Shown in pieces: positions 55,131-63,409 of a stretch of DNA of 64,000 bases. The notes beneath the pieces were generated by a model. It had not been told where the DNA came from. It was given only the letters and a program-made list of their open reading frames with translations, and searched no databases. Numbering within the stretch: the stretch's first letter is position 1; every line of letters starts with the position of its first letter. Location of the stretch: assembly GCF_900113665.1 (NCBI RefSeq), contig NZ_FOQD01000006.1, positions 1 to 64,000 on the forward strand, written 5' to 3'. The stretch is from Planctomicrobium piriforme. GTDB taxonomy: Bacteria; Planctomycetota; Planctomycetia; Planctomycetales; Planctomycetaceae. The position numbers and the translations under genes are program-made.

Positions 55131-56579
55131 CTACTCTTCCTTCTCCAGCAGCAACTCAGACTTCAGCTCAAACGCACCGTGCGAGACCACCCGCTCTCCT
55201 GCGGACAGACCTGCGCGAATCTCCGTCCAGTCCTCGTCCTGGATTCCGGTCGTCACATCCACGCGACGGAACTGGCCTGCCTCCACAGGTACAAATACGA
55301 ATCGTCGGCCATCATGTTCCACCACCGCCGACTCAGGGACTGCCACCGCCTTGCGGGGCTCCCCCAACGGCAACTGCACGCGAACAAACTGGCCCGGCCG
55401 CAGATGACCGGATTCATTATTGATCGTCGCCACGAGCGGAACCGCGTTCGTCGCGGGATTCACTTCGCGCCCCACGAACTCCACCGTCGAGGTCAACATC
55501 TGATCCGGCATGGCCGGCGAAGTAATTGCGAGCGCCTGACCTGGCCGCAGACCCAGCGCGGCCCATTGCTGCTCGCGAATATCCGCCGACACCCACAGCC
55601 GCGATGTATTGGCCAGCACGAACAGGCAATTCCCCAGTTGGACCCGTTCCTGTGTGGAGTACGTTCTCGCTTCGATCGTGCCGTCGATCGGCGCGCGGAC
55701 TTCCACCAGCGACAACGAAGGCGCGTCGGCCTCAAGCTGCTCGCTCTCGGCATACCCCAGCAGCATCTCAACATTCTGCCGGCTGATTTTCAGGCGCCGT
55801 TCGGCGTCGTCGACTTCCAGTTTCGCGAGACTGCTCGCCTGACAGGCTTCGAACAGCGACTGCTCAGTCACCGCCTGGAGCGCTGCCTGCGCGGCGTCGC
55901 GCTCGCTCATCCGTTCCTGCACAATCCGCCCTGAGAGCGCCCCAGCAGAACCCTGATCGACCGCATCGGCGAGCGACTTCGCAAGTCGAAAACGTGAATA
56001 CGCGCTGACCACCTGTTCGCGATACGCCCCCAGCGTGGTCGAATCGAGTTTGTCGACGATGCTCTGCGGATCGCTGCCGGATCGCACTGCAGCAACGAGC
56101 TGCCGCAAGCCTTCACACGCGGAGCGTCGCCATTCATATTTCTGCTTCGCCAGTTCGTATTCAGCACGTCGGCGGAGCACATCCGCCCGAGCCGTTCCCA
56201 CTTCAGGACTGCTCTCAACCGCCAGCACATCCCCCTCGCTGACCACGGTCCCCGGCCCGACGAGCACTTTCGTCAGGATGCCGGACGTCGAGGCCTTCAC
56301 TTCGATATGTCTCGTATCGTCGTACTGCAGCCGGCCTGGCACGGTCGCCATCGGCTGCATTTCTTTTTCAATGGCAGCCGTCAATTGAATTCCAATCGCC
56401 TGTTGTTTAGCAGGCGACAACGTGACGACGGCGTCAATGGGCTCCGAAGTCTCGACCGGCTTGGCAGCCGACAGAGTCTCGGTGGGCTTCGAATCATGAG
56501 GAGCACGGGTGACCGCAAACCAGATGCCTGCCCCCACCAGACAGACGGCGACCGCAATCATCAAAAATCGTGATTTCAT
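55131..56579 (-). CDS. RND efflux periplasmic adaptor (CzcB/CusB-type membrane fusion protein)
   Basis: A 482-residue protein. One N-terminal membrane segment (FLMIAVAVCLVGAGIWFAV) anchors it; the ATG at 56577-56579 has a GAGGA ribosome-binding site 6-7 bases upstream. The body shows a lipoyl-like part (STSGILTKVLVGPGTVVSEGDVLAVESSPEVGTARAD), a helical hairpin (residues about 150-260), the beta-barrel VRAPIDGTIEARTYSTQERVQLGNCLFVLANTSRLWVSADI and a membrane-proximal end. It would link the pump to an outer-membrane channel that is not encoded nearby. Confidence 0.93.
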   Translation of the reverse strand: MKSRFLMIAVAVCLVGAGIWFAVTRAPHDSKPTETLSAAKPVETSEPIDAVVTLSPAKQQAIGIQLTAAIEKEMQPMATVPGRLQYDDTRHIEVKASTSGILTKVLVGPGTVVSEGDVLAVESSPEVGTARADVLRRRAEYELAKQKYEWRRSACEGLRQLVAAVRSGSDPQSIVDKLDSTTLGAYREQVVSAYSRFRLAKSLADAVDQGSAGALSGRIVQERMSERDAAQAALQAVTEQSLFEACQASSLAKLEVDDAERRLKISRQNVEMLLGYAESEQLEADAPSLSLVEVRAPIDGTIEARTYSTQERVQLGNCLFVLANTSRLWVSADIREQQWAALGLRPGQALAITSPAMPDQMLTSTVEFVGREVNPATNAVPLVATINNESGHLRPGQFVRVQLPLGEPRKAVAVPESAVVEHDGRRFVFVPVEAGQFRRVDVTTGIQDEDWTEIRAGLSAGERVVSHGAFELKSELLLEKEE

Positions 56580-56712
56580 CAGAAGTCCTCGCACTCGGCG
56601 AAATGCTCAACTGCCGACGCAGAAGGCACCACGTTGGGAACCAATATTGGCTCCGCAACAGATGCTCTTCACGATCCAGAACAAGAGGATCGAGCGATTC
56701 AGCAGACAACAC

Positions 56713-56764
56713 AGATCCGCAATACGGATCAGCAATACAGCTCAGCAAAACGGTTCAGCAACAC
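56713..56764. repeat. Four 13-bp tandem repeats upstream of the adaptor gene
   Basis: Four head-to-tail units: AGATCCGCAATAC, GGATCAGCAATAC, AGCTCAGCAAAAC and GGTTCAGCAACAC, sharing the CxGCAAxAC core. They lie in the 204-bp spacer between the His-rich protein gene and the adaptor gene, within the operon transcript. Confidence 0.7.
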
Positions 56765-56783
56765 AGCAGAGGTTGCGACCCGT

Positions 56784-57305
56784 TTAGCAGAGCATTTCGC
56801 CTGTCACGGCGCAGAGCGGCGCCGACAGCAGCAGAGATTCCGAGAACGAGCCAAACCAGGGCGCGGTACATTGCCCGGCAACCGTCGGCGAATTCACTTG
56901 CGAGAGCAGCGAACCATCCAGTCGAAACACATCCAGCCAGGCGTCTGCCAGGTGCGTCTGCATTTCGCAATAGCTGAGAACCGTGACGACTGCCCCTTCA
57001 TGCGTCAGGGGATCCTGACAAGGGACAGATTCCTGCGGGGCATCCAGAGGATCAAAGCGTTCCCACGGGAGGAGAAAGTGCAGATGCCAGGTGAGAAAAC
57101 GATTGTCGCGCTGATCTTCGTGGTAAGCGTGCAAATGGTGTTCAAGCTGCACATTCGCTCCCCCTTCCGTCGCATGGGCATGCAGACAGGGGACCGGCCC
57201 GCGCCAACTGACCAGACACAACAACACCAACAGGCTGCGCGACCAGAGAGGTCGCACCGCAGCTGAGTTCACAGTCGAGTTCGTTGTTGGCTGGCTGAAA
57301 ATCAT
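56784..57305 (-). CDS. Exported His-rich protein at the head of the metal efflux operon
   Basis: A 173-residue protein beginning with a signal-like segment (SLLVLLCLVSWRGPVPCLHAHA). The ATG at 57303-57305 is used; a GTG at 57341 is in frame. A His-rich stretch follows the signal (LEHHLHAYHEDQRDNRFLTWHLHF), with about seven His in 25 residues, and four Cys further on. I recognise no family. Its place directly upstream of the RND adaptor and pump suggests periplasmic metal binding (inference). Confidence 0.65.
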   Translation of the reverse strand: MIFSQPTTNSTVNSAAVRPLWSRSLLVLLCLVSWRGPVPCLHAHATEGGANVQLEHHLHAYHEDQRDNRFLTWHLHFLLPWERFDPLDAPQESVPCQDPLTHEGAVVTVLSYCEMQTHLADAWLDVFRLDGSLLSQVNSPTVAGQCTAPWFGSFSESLLLSAPLCAVTGEMLC

Positions 57306-57496
57306 GACCGCTGGCTGAAACGAAATGGCATCGCTCAACACAAATTATCGGCATCAACAGCGGCAGATGTCAAACTGGAAATCGCAGCGAAGGCTGAAGC
57401 ACCCTCATTTTCCCTACCCAAAACCCAAAGCCCATTCGCAACTTAAGTCACGATGAACGCTGCGGTTCCGGGCATTTCTCAACCGTCCTCACCGAC

Positions 57497-60400
57497 TCAC
57501 GAACCTTCGAGTTTCAATTTGTGGGAGGCGATGCTCGGGAGATTATTCGCGTCTCCGGAGTAGACCGCCGTCACCGTATAAGTGTGCGTGTTGCTCCCAT
57601 CCGGCAGAGCCGGCATCGTGGCGGTGATCGTGGCCTCGCCATTCGCATCGATCGTCACCGGCTGCAAGGGCGGAGCCGACGAGGCATTCGACGAGTTGAT
57701 CGGAGTTCCGTCGATATAGAAGGTCACCGTGCCGGTCGGCCCGCCTGCCCCCGCGACTTTGGCAGTCAACGTCACCTGTCCTCCTTGATTCCCGTTGGCG
57801 GGGAAATTCTTAAACAAGGTTCTGGTGGCGGTCTGGGAATTGGACCACTTGCCCAGCGTGATCGTCGCCATCCCGACGTTGTTCTGATTCAGGTTCGTAC
57901 TCGCCCCGAACTTGTCGTCATACGGGAAGGCATAAGACTGGTCGCCGTAAGTGAGTCCGGTCTGATGCCAGTATTGCACCCAGTAATTGTAAATTCCGCC
58001 GTTGGCCGTGGTGGACTGGAACCAGGTTCCCTGATCCCCCCAAGTCGACGAATCGCTGAGGATGATGCCGCGGTTGATCGCCGCAGAGATCGAATCTTCC
58101 AGGTCGCCCATCACCACTGACGATGTCCCGGTCATGCCGCGGGCATTGTTGTCGGCGAACACCGCGTCACAGGCAAAGATCATCTGCGAGGCGGACTCGT
58201 ACTGCTGACCGGCGGTGACGATCCATGTGGGGGCCGTCGCACCGGCGACATAAAAGATCGGCGTGTAGGCCGACGCATCCGGCAGGTTGGTATTGAAGAA
58301 CGGATAATACAGATCGTAGTTCACCGCCTTCTCGGCAGTCGTGCCGGTCGTGGCATTCAGTCGCAGCACATAGTTGTTGCCCACCTGGGTTGTCTGCCCC
58401 GAGTAGGTGATCGCGCTGCCTGATGCACTCGAGACGAGACTGAAGGTCTTTCCGCCCCCAGTGTGCGTCCCGATGGTCCCCGTGTAATACTTCAGGAAGA
58501 AGTCGTCGATCGTCTGGTTGTAGTAATTATTGAGCGGGTTCAGGCTGGCCGGGCTGGAAAGCGCTTCGACGACATCTTTCGGAGAGACCAGCCGAATCGG
58601 AGGATTCTGGTAGACCGACCACACTCCCCCCATCGTGTAAGCCCCATTCCCCTGCGAGTTCACCAGCGTGAACGAGGTGGCCGTCACATTCGAAATCGTG
58701 AACAGACCATTCGCCGCGGTATTGCCGAGAATCCCTTCGATCTTCACCAGATCCCCATTGGCCAGGCCTGCCGTGCTGCTGGTGGTAATGACAATCGGGC
58801 CGGCATTCGACGCGCCCGTGATTGTTCCCTGCGACCACACGCCGCCGCCAGTGAACGACCCAGACCCCGTCGTGCCGTTCAGAGTGAAGTTGTTCGAGTC
58901 GACGACCGTCACGACAAAGGTACCGTTCGCGCCAGGCACCCCATTCACGCCGCTGACCGTCACAACATCGCCTGTCGCGAGGCCGTGATTTGGACTGAGG
59001 ATCTGAATCAGTTGTTGCGAGGTAAAAGTGAGATTGTTGATGGCGCCGGTCGCCTGCACCGCACCAGCAACAGGCTGGTTGGCATAGCTTTCGAGGAACG
59101 GTCGTACCGCCTCGACATTCGTGCTGCTGCTGATTTCACTGATCAGGAAACTCAACAGCGAGTTGCTGTTCGCGCCGTTCAAAACCGACTCGCGAGTCGC
59201 CTTCACGCCGACCGGTCCGCCCGCCGCGGCGGTGAACGAGACGCTTGTGCCGGTCTTCGTGAGATTATTGTTCAGCACGATCGACCCGGTGGAGGTCGCC
59301 GTCGAATTCGTGATCGACTGAATCGTCGACCCGGTCGGAACGCCAGCGCCGGTGACCGCATCCCCTTGACTGAGCTTGGTCGTGTCAGGAATCCCGGTGA
59401 TGATATTGCTGCCGGTCGTCGTCGTCCCGGTAAAGCTGTAGTTGAACGGCTTCTTTCCGGCGGCATCCTGGAAAAACTCCAGCTTCATCGGCAGACCGAA
59501 TGCGTCCACCTGCGACGTGTCGATATCGAGATTCGGGACGCCGTTGAAATTAGTGACGGTGAACTCGAGGAAGTCGTAGATCGTTCCGTTGCTCGGATCG
59601 GTCAGGCTGCCTGAACTAGGGGCGGAGACCGTCCCATTCGATGTGGTCACTTGCGCCTGAATGGGCGCGCCCACGGAAATCACAATTCGTCCGGTGAACT
59701 GCTGTCCTGGCGGCGGAACCGGCAGGCTCAGCTTGCCATCCCATGCGGCCAGCGTTGAGCTCGGGAGAATGGCCTGATCCGGCGTCCCGGAACCAGGTTG
59801 CAGACCCGCGGTGGAGATGGGAACCGGCTTCCCGCTCTCGAGCTGGTCAGCCACAAGGTAATACGACTTGCCGACGGGTGGAATGACGCCTGGTCCTGGC
59901 GTGGCAATCTCCTGACCGAACACCGCAATCCAGATTTGAGAATCGTAGTACCCGGTCGCCCTCCCGGACTCCTGAGCGACTTTCAACTTGATGAATGACG
60001 ACGCGGCGTATTTCCAGACCTTGGGCGCCGTTGCCGAGGTGATCCCGCGACCAGACACGCTGCCGACGTCGCCGCTCGCAACAATCTGGTTGAGATTGCC
60101 GTCAGAGTCCTTTGTCTCGCCCGACACTTTGACCGCATTGATCTTGCCGACGACAGTCGAGCTGGCGACGGTGTCGTCCATCGTCCCGAATTCGCCGTCA
60201 GTCCCAGACTCGATATTCGCGATCAGCTTCGACCGCAGCATGTCCCCGGCAACTGCGATGGAATTGATATTCGCGCCGGTGATCGTCGAATCCAGCAAGC
60301 TGCCAAAACTCGCCGAGTGAATTCCGCCAGATCCGGCTGTGATCGTCGCGTGATTCACCTGACCGCGGACATCCATCACGCCGATCGTCTGGCTGTTGAC

Positions 60401-60997
60401 GACCGCCCCGCTGCCGAGGCTCGATGCGGTCAGTCGGGCGAGATTGCTGGTCACATTGAGGTTCGCACCCGTCCGCACAACGCCGGTTTGCAGATGCGAT
60501 ACCGAGCCATTGATCTTCACCTGAGAATCTTTCCCGACCTCTCCCAGCGCCGCCTGAGAAACGCTGCCGTTGACGGTGAACTCTCCCCCTTCGTTCAGCG
60601 ACAGGCCGCCCGCGAGCAGTTTTCCCAGAACATTCGACTGCCCATTGGCACCGTTGATCGTCAGCTCGTTGATCGTCGTACCGGCAACGCTACCGCCGCG
60701 CGTACGGATCGTCAGCGATGAACGCGAGGTCGTGCCCGTCAAGACAAGACTGTCGAGCAGGCCGGTGCTGCTGCCGTTCAGAGCGGCGGGGGTCAATGCG
60801 CCTGTGCCAGGGCCGCGGAGGATGACCGTCACACGCGTGCCGTCGGCATCAAAGAAGGTCGCGCGACGACCGCGAGAAACGGATCCGGAGATTCCGCCGC
60901 TGAGTAGATGCCGGGGTTCAAATCGTTCGAGGGCGGTGGAGGCCGCTGGAACACGACGGCGGCGCTGGCTGCCAAACACACGCTTCAGGAAGCTCAT
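57497..60997 (-). CDS. Large secreted protein with GH64-like beta-1,3-glucanase domain and inserts
   Basis: A 1166-residue protein. FEPRHLLSGGISG (residues about 27-39) is an LEPR-XLL-like secretion/anchor motif of planctomycetes. Residues about 50-290 are a Ser/Gly/Asn-rich beta-helix-like repeat region. From about 300 a GH64 (thaumatin-like glucanase) pattern begins: FLEFTVTNFNGVPNLDIDTSQVDAFGLPMKLEFFQ, later NPLNNYYNQTIDDFFLKYYTG and AINRGIILSDSSTWGDQGTWF. Two foreign-looking segments interrupt it (see findings). The C-terminal 100 residues are an Ig-like domain (GGPTGTVTFYIDGT, VTAVYSGDANNLPSIAS). The catalytic residues were not verified. Confidence 0.85.
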   Translation of the reverse strand: MSFLKRVFGSQRRRRVPAASTALERFEPRHLLSGGISGSVSRGRRATFFDADGTRVTVILRGPGTGALTPAALNGSSTGLLDSLVLTGTTSRSSLTIRTRGGSVAGTTINELTINGANGQSNVLGKLLAGGLSLNEGGEFTVNGSVSQAALGEVGKDSQVKINGSVSHLQTGVVRTGANLNVTSNLARLTASSLGSGAVVNSQTIGVMDVRGQVNHATITAGSGGIHSASFGSLLDSTITGANINSIAVAGDMLRSKLIANIESGTDGEFGTMDDTVASSTVVGKINAVKVSGETKDSDGNLNQIVASGDVGSVSGRGITSATAPKVWKYAASSFIKLKVAQESGRATGYYDSQIWIAVFGQEIATPGPGVIPPVGKSYYLVADQLESGKPVPISTAGLQPGSGTPDQAILPSSTLAAWDGKLSLPVPPPGQQFTGRIVISVGAPIQAQVTTSNGTVSAPSSGSLTDPSNGTIYDFLEFTVTNFNGVPNLDIDTSQVDAFGLPMKLEFFQDAAGKKPFNYSFTGTTTTGSNIITGIPDTTKLSQGDAVTGAGVPTGSTIQSITNSTATSTGSIVLNNNLTKTGTSVSFTAAAGGPVGVKATRESVLNGANSNSLLSFLISEISSSTNVEAVRPFLESYANQPVAGAVQATGAINNLTFTSQQLIQILSPNHGLATGDVVTVSGVNGVPGANGTFVVTVVDSNNFTLNGTTGSGSFTGGGVWSQGTITGASNAGPIVITTSSTAGLANGDLVKIEGILGNTAANGLFTISNVTATSFTLVNSQGNGAYTMGGVWSVYQNPPIRLVSPKDVVEALSSPASLNPLNNYYNQTIDDFFLKYYTGTIGTHTGGGKTFSLVSSASGSAITYSGQTTQVGNNYVLRLNATTGTTAEKAVNYDLYYPFFNTNLPDASAYTPIFYVAGATAPTWIVTAGQQYESASQMIFACDAVFADNNARGMTGTSSVVMGDLEDSISAAINRGIILSDSSTWGDQGTWFQSTTANGGIYNYWVQYWHQTGLTYGDQSYAFPYDDKFGASTNLNQNNVGMATITLGKWSNSQTATRTLFKNFPANGNQGGQVTLTAKVAGAGGPTGTVTFYIDGTPINSSNASSAPPLQPVTIDANGEATITATMPALPDGSNTHTYTVTAVYSGDANNLPSIASHKLKLEGS

Positions 60998-61669
60998 TGG
61001 AATCCGGGGAAAGCCTGTTCATCAATAGCGGCTCTCCGTGCAGACGGCGATCGACAACGGAATTCCCCGTCGACAGTCACTGTTGCCCGATTCGAACCGC
61101 CGCCCAGCCGCCCTGCGCCGACAACTCTCCCTGATCCGCATCGACTGTCTCGCGTCGTCAGAAAGACGTAAGACTTCAGAGATGTCGGATCTTGTCCGAC
61201 TTTTCCGCAGGCGAAACCGGAGCAATCTGGGGGGCCTCGCGAAGCAAACGCGAACACAACGAAATCAACGATCATTCCGAATGATCGCGATGGGCTGGTT
61301 CTGGCGAGGATACCAGTCGTGCCCCGCTGCAGGTGAACCTTGGGAATCACCACGGCGGCACGGTGACGCCGAGAAATCAAAGAGCCGAACCACGAAAGAC
61401 ACGAAAAGAACCGAAGAGGTTGCACCCAGACGCTGACATCTAACTTCAAACCAGGCCGGTGGAATCAATGCCAGTAGTCACAAGTTTTCAGTCAGCAGAA
61501 TCCAGTTCAAGCCAATTCGGCTGAGAAAACGTCGCTCGTGGTCGTTTCAGGTGTTTCGAACTGACAACTGGAAACTGACGACTTGAAACTACCGAATGAC
61601 TTTCGTGTGTTTCGCTTTTTTCGTGGTGATTCTTCTCCATGCCACTGACCCGCTTCCGCAGTATCGGGG
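60998..61669. other. 672-bp spacer holding two repeat families
   Basis: No gene is supported between the glucanase start and the HEAT protein stop. The second half holds family A copies at 61348-61420 and 61602-61640 (opposite orientations) and a family C copy at 61473-61593 nested between them. The first 300 bp probably contain the promoter of the glucanase gene. Confidence 0.55.
61348..61640. repeat. Nested family A and family C repeats
   Basis: The outer family A copies (CACCACGGCGGCACGGTGAC, then CCACGAAAGACACGAAA at left; TTTCGTGTGTTTCG, then TTTTTTCGTGG at right) are inverted to each other, as at 42136-42293. Inside them lies a TTTTCAGT-type family C pair (61473-61593), so one element appears to have inserted in another. 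Confidence 0.55.
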
Positions 61670-62917
61670 CTAACCCTTTTGAATCGCCCACCAGAGATGC
61701 CAGTCGCGCTCGTTGTAGCCGAGGTTCTGGGTGGTGATTTTTTCCAGTGCCTGCAGCACCGGGGCGTTCTTGAAGTTTTCGGTGACCGGGATGCTCCGCA
61801 TGATCCGCGGAGTCGTGGGGTCTGGCAGAATGTTGGCCCCATAAGGCAGCTGACCGGTTCGAGCAGCAATTTCCACATCGGGCGGGACCGCACCCGAAAA
61901 GACCCCATTGCCGCTCGCGAATGTCGTCCCGTTGGCAGGCACCTGAATCGTATAGGTGTGCGTCGTCACCAAAGCATCGATCAACGCCGGCACCGCCCGG
62001 GGATCGCCAATTTCGCCCAGTGCCGATGCCGCGCGGCAGATCACCAGATTCGATTTGTTTTTGAGGGCCGAAATCAGGGCCGGCAAAGCCAGCTCAGCAC
62101 GACCGGCCATGACGGCGCCGAGCGCCTGTTCCCGCACGGCGTCGCTGTCATCCATCAACACCCGTTCGACAAGCGGGATCACAGGCCGCGAACCCTCGAT
62201 CTGCCTGAGGATCTGCACGAACAACAGCCGCACGTCGACAACATTGTGTTTCGACATGAAATTCGCGAGAGCGGAAACGGCCTCGGGATCCTGCACCTTT
62301 TGCAGTTCCGCCAGGCCTGAGAGTCGACGCTCCTGATTCGGACCCGTCAGCCAGCCGACCCACAACCGGACCTTCGGCATCCAGGCGAGCTCGGCCGTTT
62401 TACGTGCGGAATTGGACTCGATGAGTTGCAACTCCTGCCGCGTGACCCAGCGTCCGTCATGACGGACGTACCCCCGTCCGGTCATCACGTCGTCCTGGGT
62501 CAGCCAGCGGCCCAGGTGACGAACATAACCGAGCACACGCCGCGCATCGGGATGATCAGGGTCGAGATCGAGCACCTGCTCCAGTTGCTCCTGCCGTTCC
62601 TCCAGCAATCCCTGCGTCCGGCACCATTCGGCCAACGCCAGGTGGGATTCCACCGTGCCGTCAGTCTGCCGCGATCGGGTGACGTACTCCTCCACCAGCG
62701 GTGAACGACGGGAGACGAAGTCGATCTCATCCGACGGCAACGTGATGGTCGCACCCGACCGGGTTTTGACAGAGGTGACGCCGGTTCCCTGTCCGGCATC
62801 CTGCAGCCGTCCCCGAACTTCGCCGCCCCCTTTGAGGCGCACCACATCCGCCTGTGCCGCCGTACAGAAGACGGTCACACACAGCACCGGAACCAGTTGC
62901 GAGCGAAACAGAGACAT
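61670..62917 (-). CDS. Exported HEAT-repeat protein
   Basis: A 415-residue protein with a signal peptide (LVPVLCVTVFCTAAQADVVRLKGGGEVRG). The ATG at 62915-62917 is chosen; a TTG four codons upstream is possible. An N-terminal beta-strand pair and a TPR-like helical stretch (HLALAEWCRTQGLLEERQEQLEQVLDLDPDHPDARRVLGY) precede HEAT-type repeats (VIPLVERVLMDDSDAVREQALGAVMAGRAELALPALISALKNKSNLVICRAASALGEIGDPRAVPALIDAL). The last 100 residues are unrelated. Likely a periplasmic scaffold; the function is unknown. Confidence 0.85.
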   Translation of the reverse strand: MSLFRSQLVPVLCVTVFCTAAQADVVRLKGGGEVRGRLQDAGQGTGVTSVKTRSGATITLPSDEIDFVSRRSPLVEEYVTRSRQTDGTVESHLALAEWCRTQGLLEERQEQLEQVLDLDPDHPDARRVLGYVRHLGRWLTQDDVMTGRGYVRHDGRWVTRQELQLIESNSARKTAELAWMPKVRLWVGWLTGPNQERRLSGLAELQKVQDPEAVSALANFMSKHNVVDVRLLFVQILRQIEGSRPVIPLVERVLMDDSDAVREQALGAVMAGRAELALPALISALKNKSNLVICRAASALGEIGDPRAVPALIDALVTTHTYTIQVPANGTTFASGNGVFSGAVPPDVEIAARTGQLPYGANILPDPTTPRIMRSIPVTENFKNAPVLQALEKITTQNLGYNERDWHLWWAIQKG

Positions 62918-63038
62918 CTTCAGCGCCAAAATGAAGCGAAAAGCTCACCACCGATTGTAGCTGCCGAGGGTCGCCCGGCTCAAACAGAATCTGCCGCAAT
63001 TACGAAACCGACAGTCTTCACCCCGTTAAAGCCCCCCA

Positions 63039-63118
63039 ATTGTCCCGGACGCTCAGGGTTCATGCGGGAATATCTGACTCAATCTGTCCTGAAGCAATGA
63101 TTCAGCGTCCGGGACAAT
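63039..63118. repeat. 80-bp inverted-repeat element 1
   Basis: Bounded by ATTGTCCCGGACGCT and its exact reverse complement AGCGTCCGGGACAAT. The 50-bp core differs from elements 2 and 3, with no obvious similarity, although the length is the same. Confidence 0.85.
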
Positions 63119-63160
63119 GCCCTTGGAAAAAAGAAGGAGCCACGAGACTTTGCAGCGTGA

Positions 63161-63240
63161 ATTGTCCCGGACGCTCAGATGGGACCTGGAATGCCGAGGC
63201 CCAATTTTCCAAACATGGCCGCTTTAGCGTCCGGGACAAT
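63161..63240. repeat. 80-bp inverted-repeat element 2
   Basis: Same 15-bp perfect terminal repeat as element 1. The core contains GGACCTGGAATGCCGAGG, then CCAAACATGGCCGC. It is 76/80 identical to element 3. Confidence 0.85.
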
Positions 63241-63326
63241 ACCCATGAGAAAAGGCTCTCATCTGAAGTCAGAGAAATAAGTTGAACATCAGAAAAGAAG
63301 AAAAGTCACGGAACTGCGAGACCAGA

Positions 63327-63406
63327 ACTGTCCCGGACGCTCAGGTGCGACCTGGAATGCCGAGGCCCAATTTTCCAAACATGGCCGCTTCAGCGTCCGG
63401 GACAAT
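63327..63406. repeat. 80-bp inverted-repeat element 3
   Basis: Left arm ACTGTCCCGGACGCT has one change from the other copies; right arm is intact. It ends 3 bp from the stop codon of the permease gene at 63410. The core matches element 2 except for three bases. Confidence 0.85.
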
Positions 63407-63409
63407 GGC

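Larger units (their letters stand above)
62918..63409. other. 492-bp spacer with the three 80-bp inverted-repeat elements
   Basis: This spacer has no gene. From 63039 on it contains three separate 80-bp elements (own entries) and short AG-rich linkers of 42 and 86 bp. The first 120 bp probably hold the promoter of the HEAT protein gene. Confidence 0.7.

Noticed and set aside
58463..59614. 383-codon plus-strand frame opposite the glucanase gene
   Set aside because: Arg-rich, low-complexity shadow of a repeat-rich gene on the other strand; no ribosome-binding site or family match.
63039..63406. CRISPR array interpretation of the three 80-bp elements
   Set aside because: The units are long inverted repeats, the linkers differ in length (42 and 86 bp), and no cas genes are present.
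63039..63406. Integron attC sites
   Set aside because: No GTTRRRY core sites, no gene cassettes and no integrase gene are visible.
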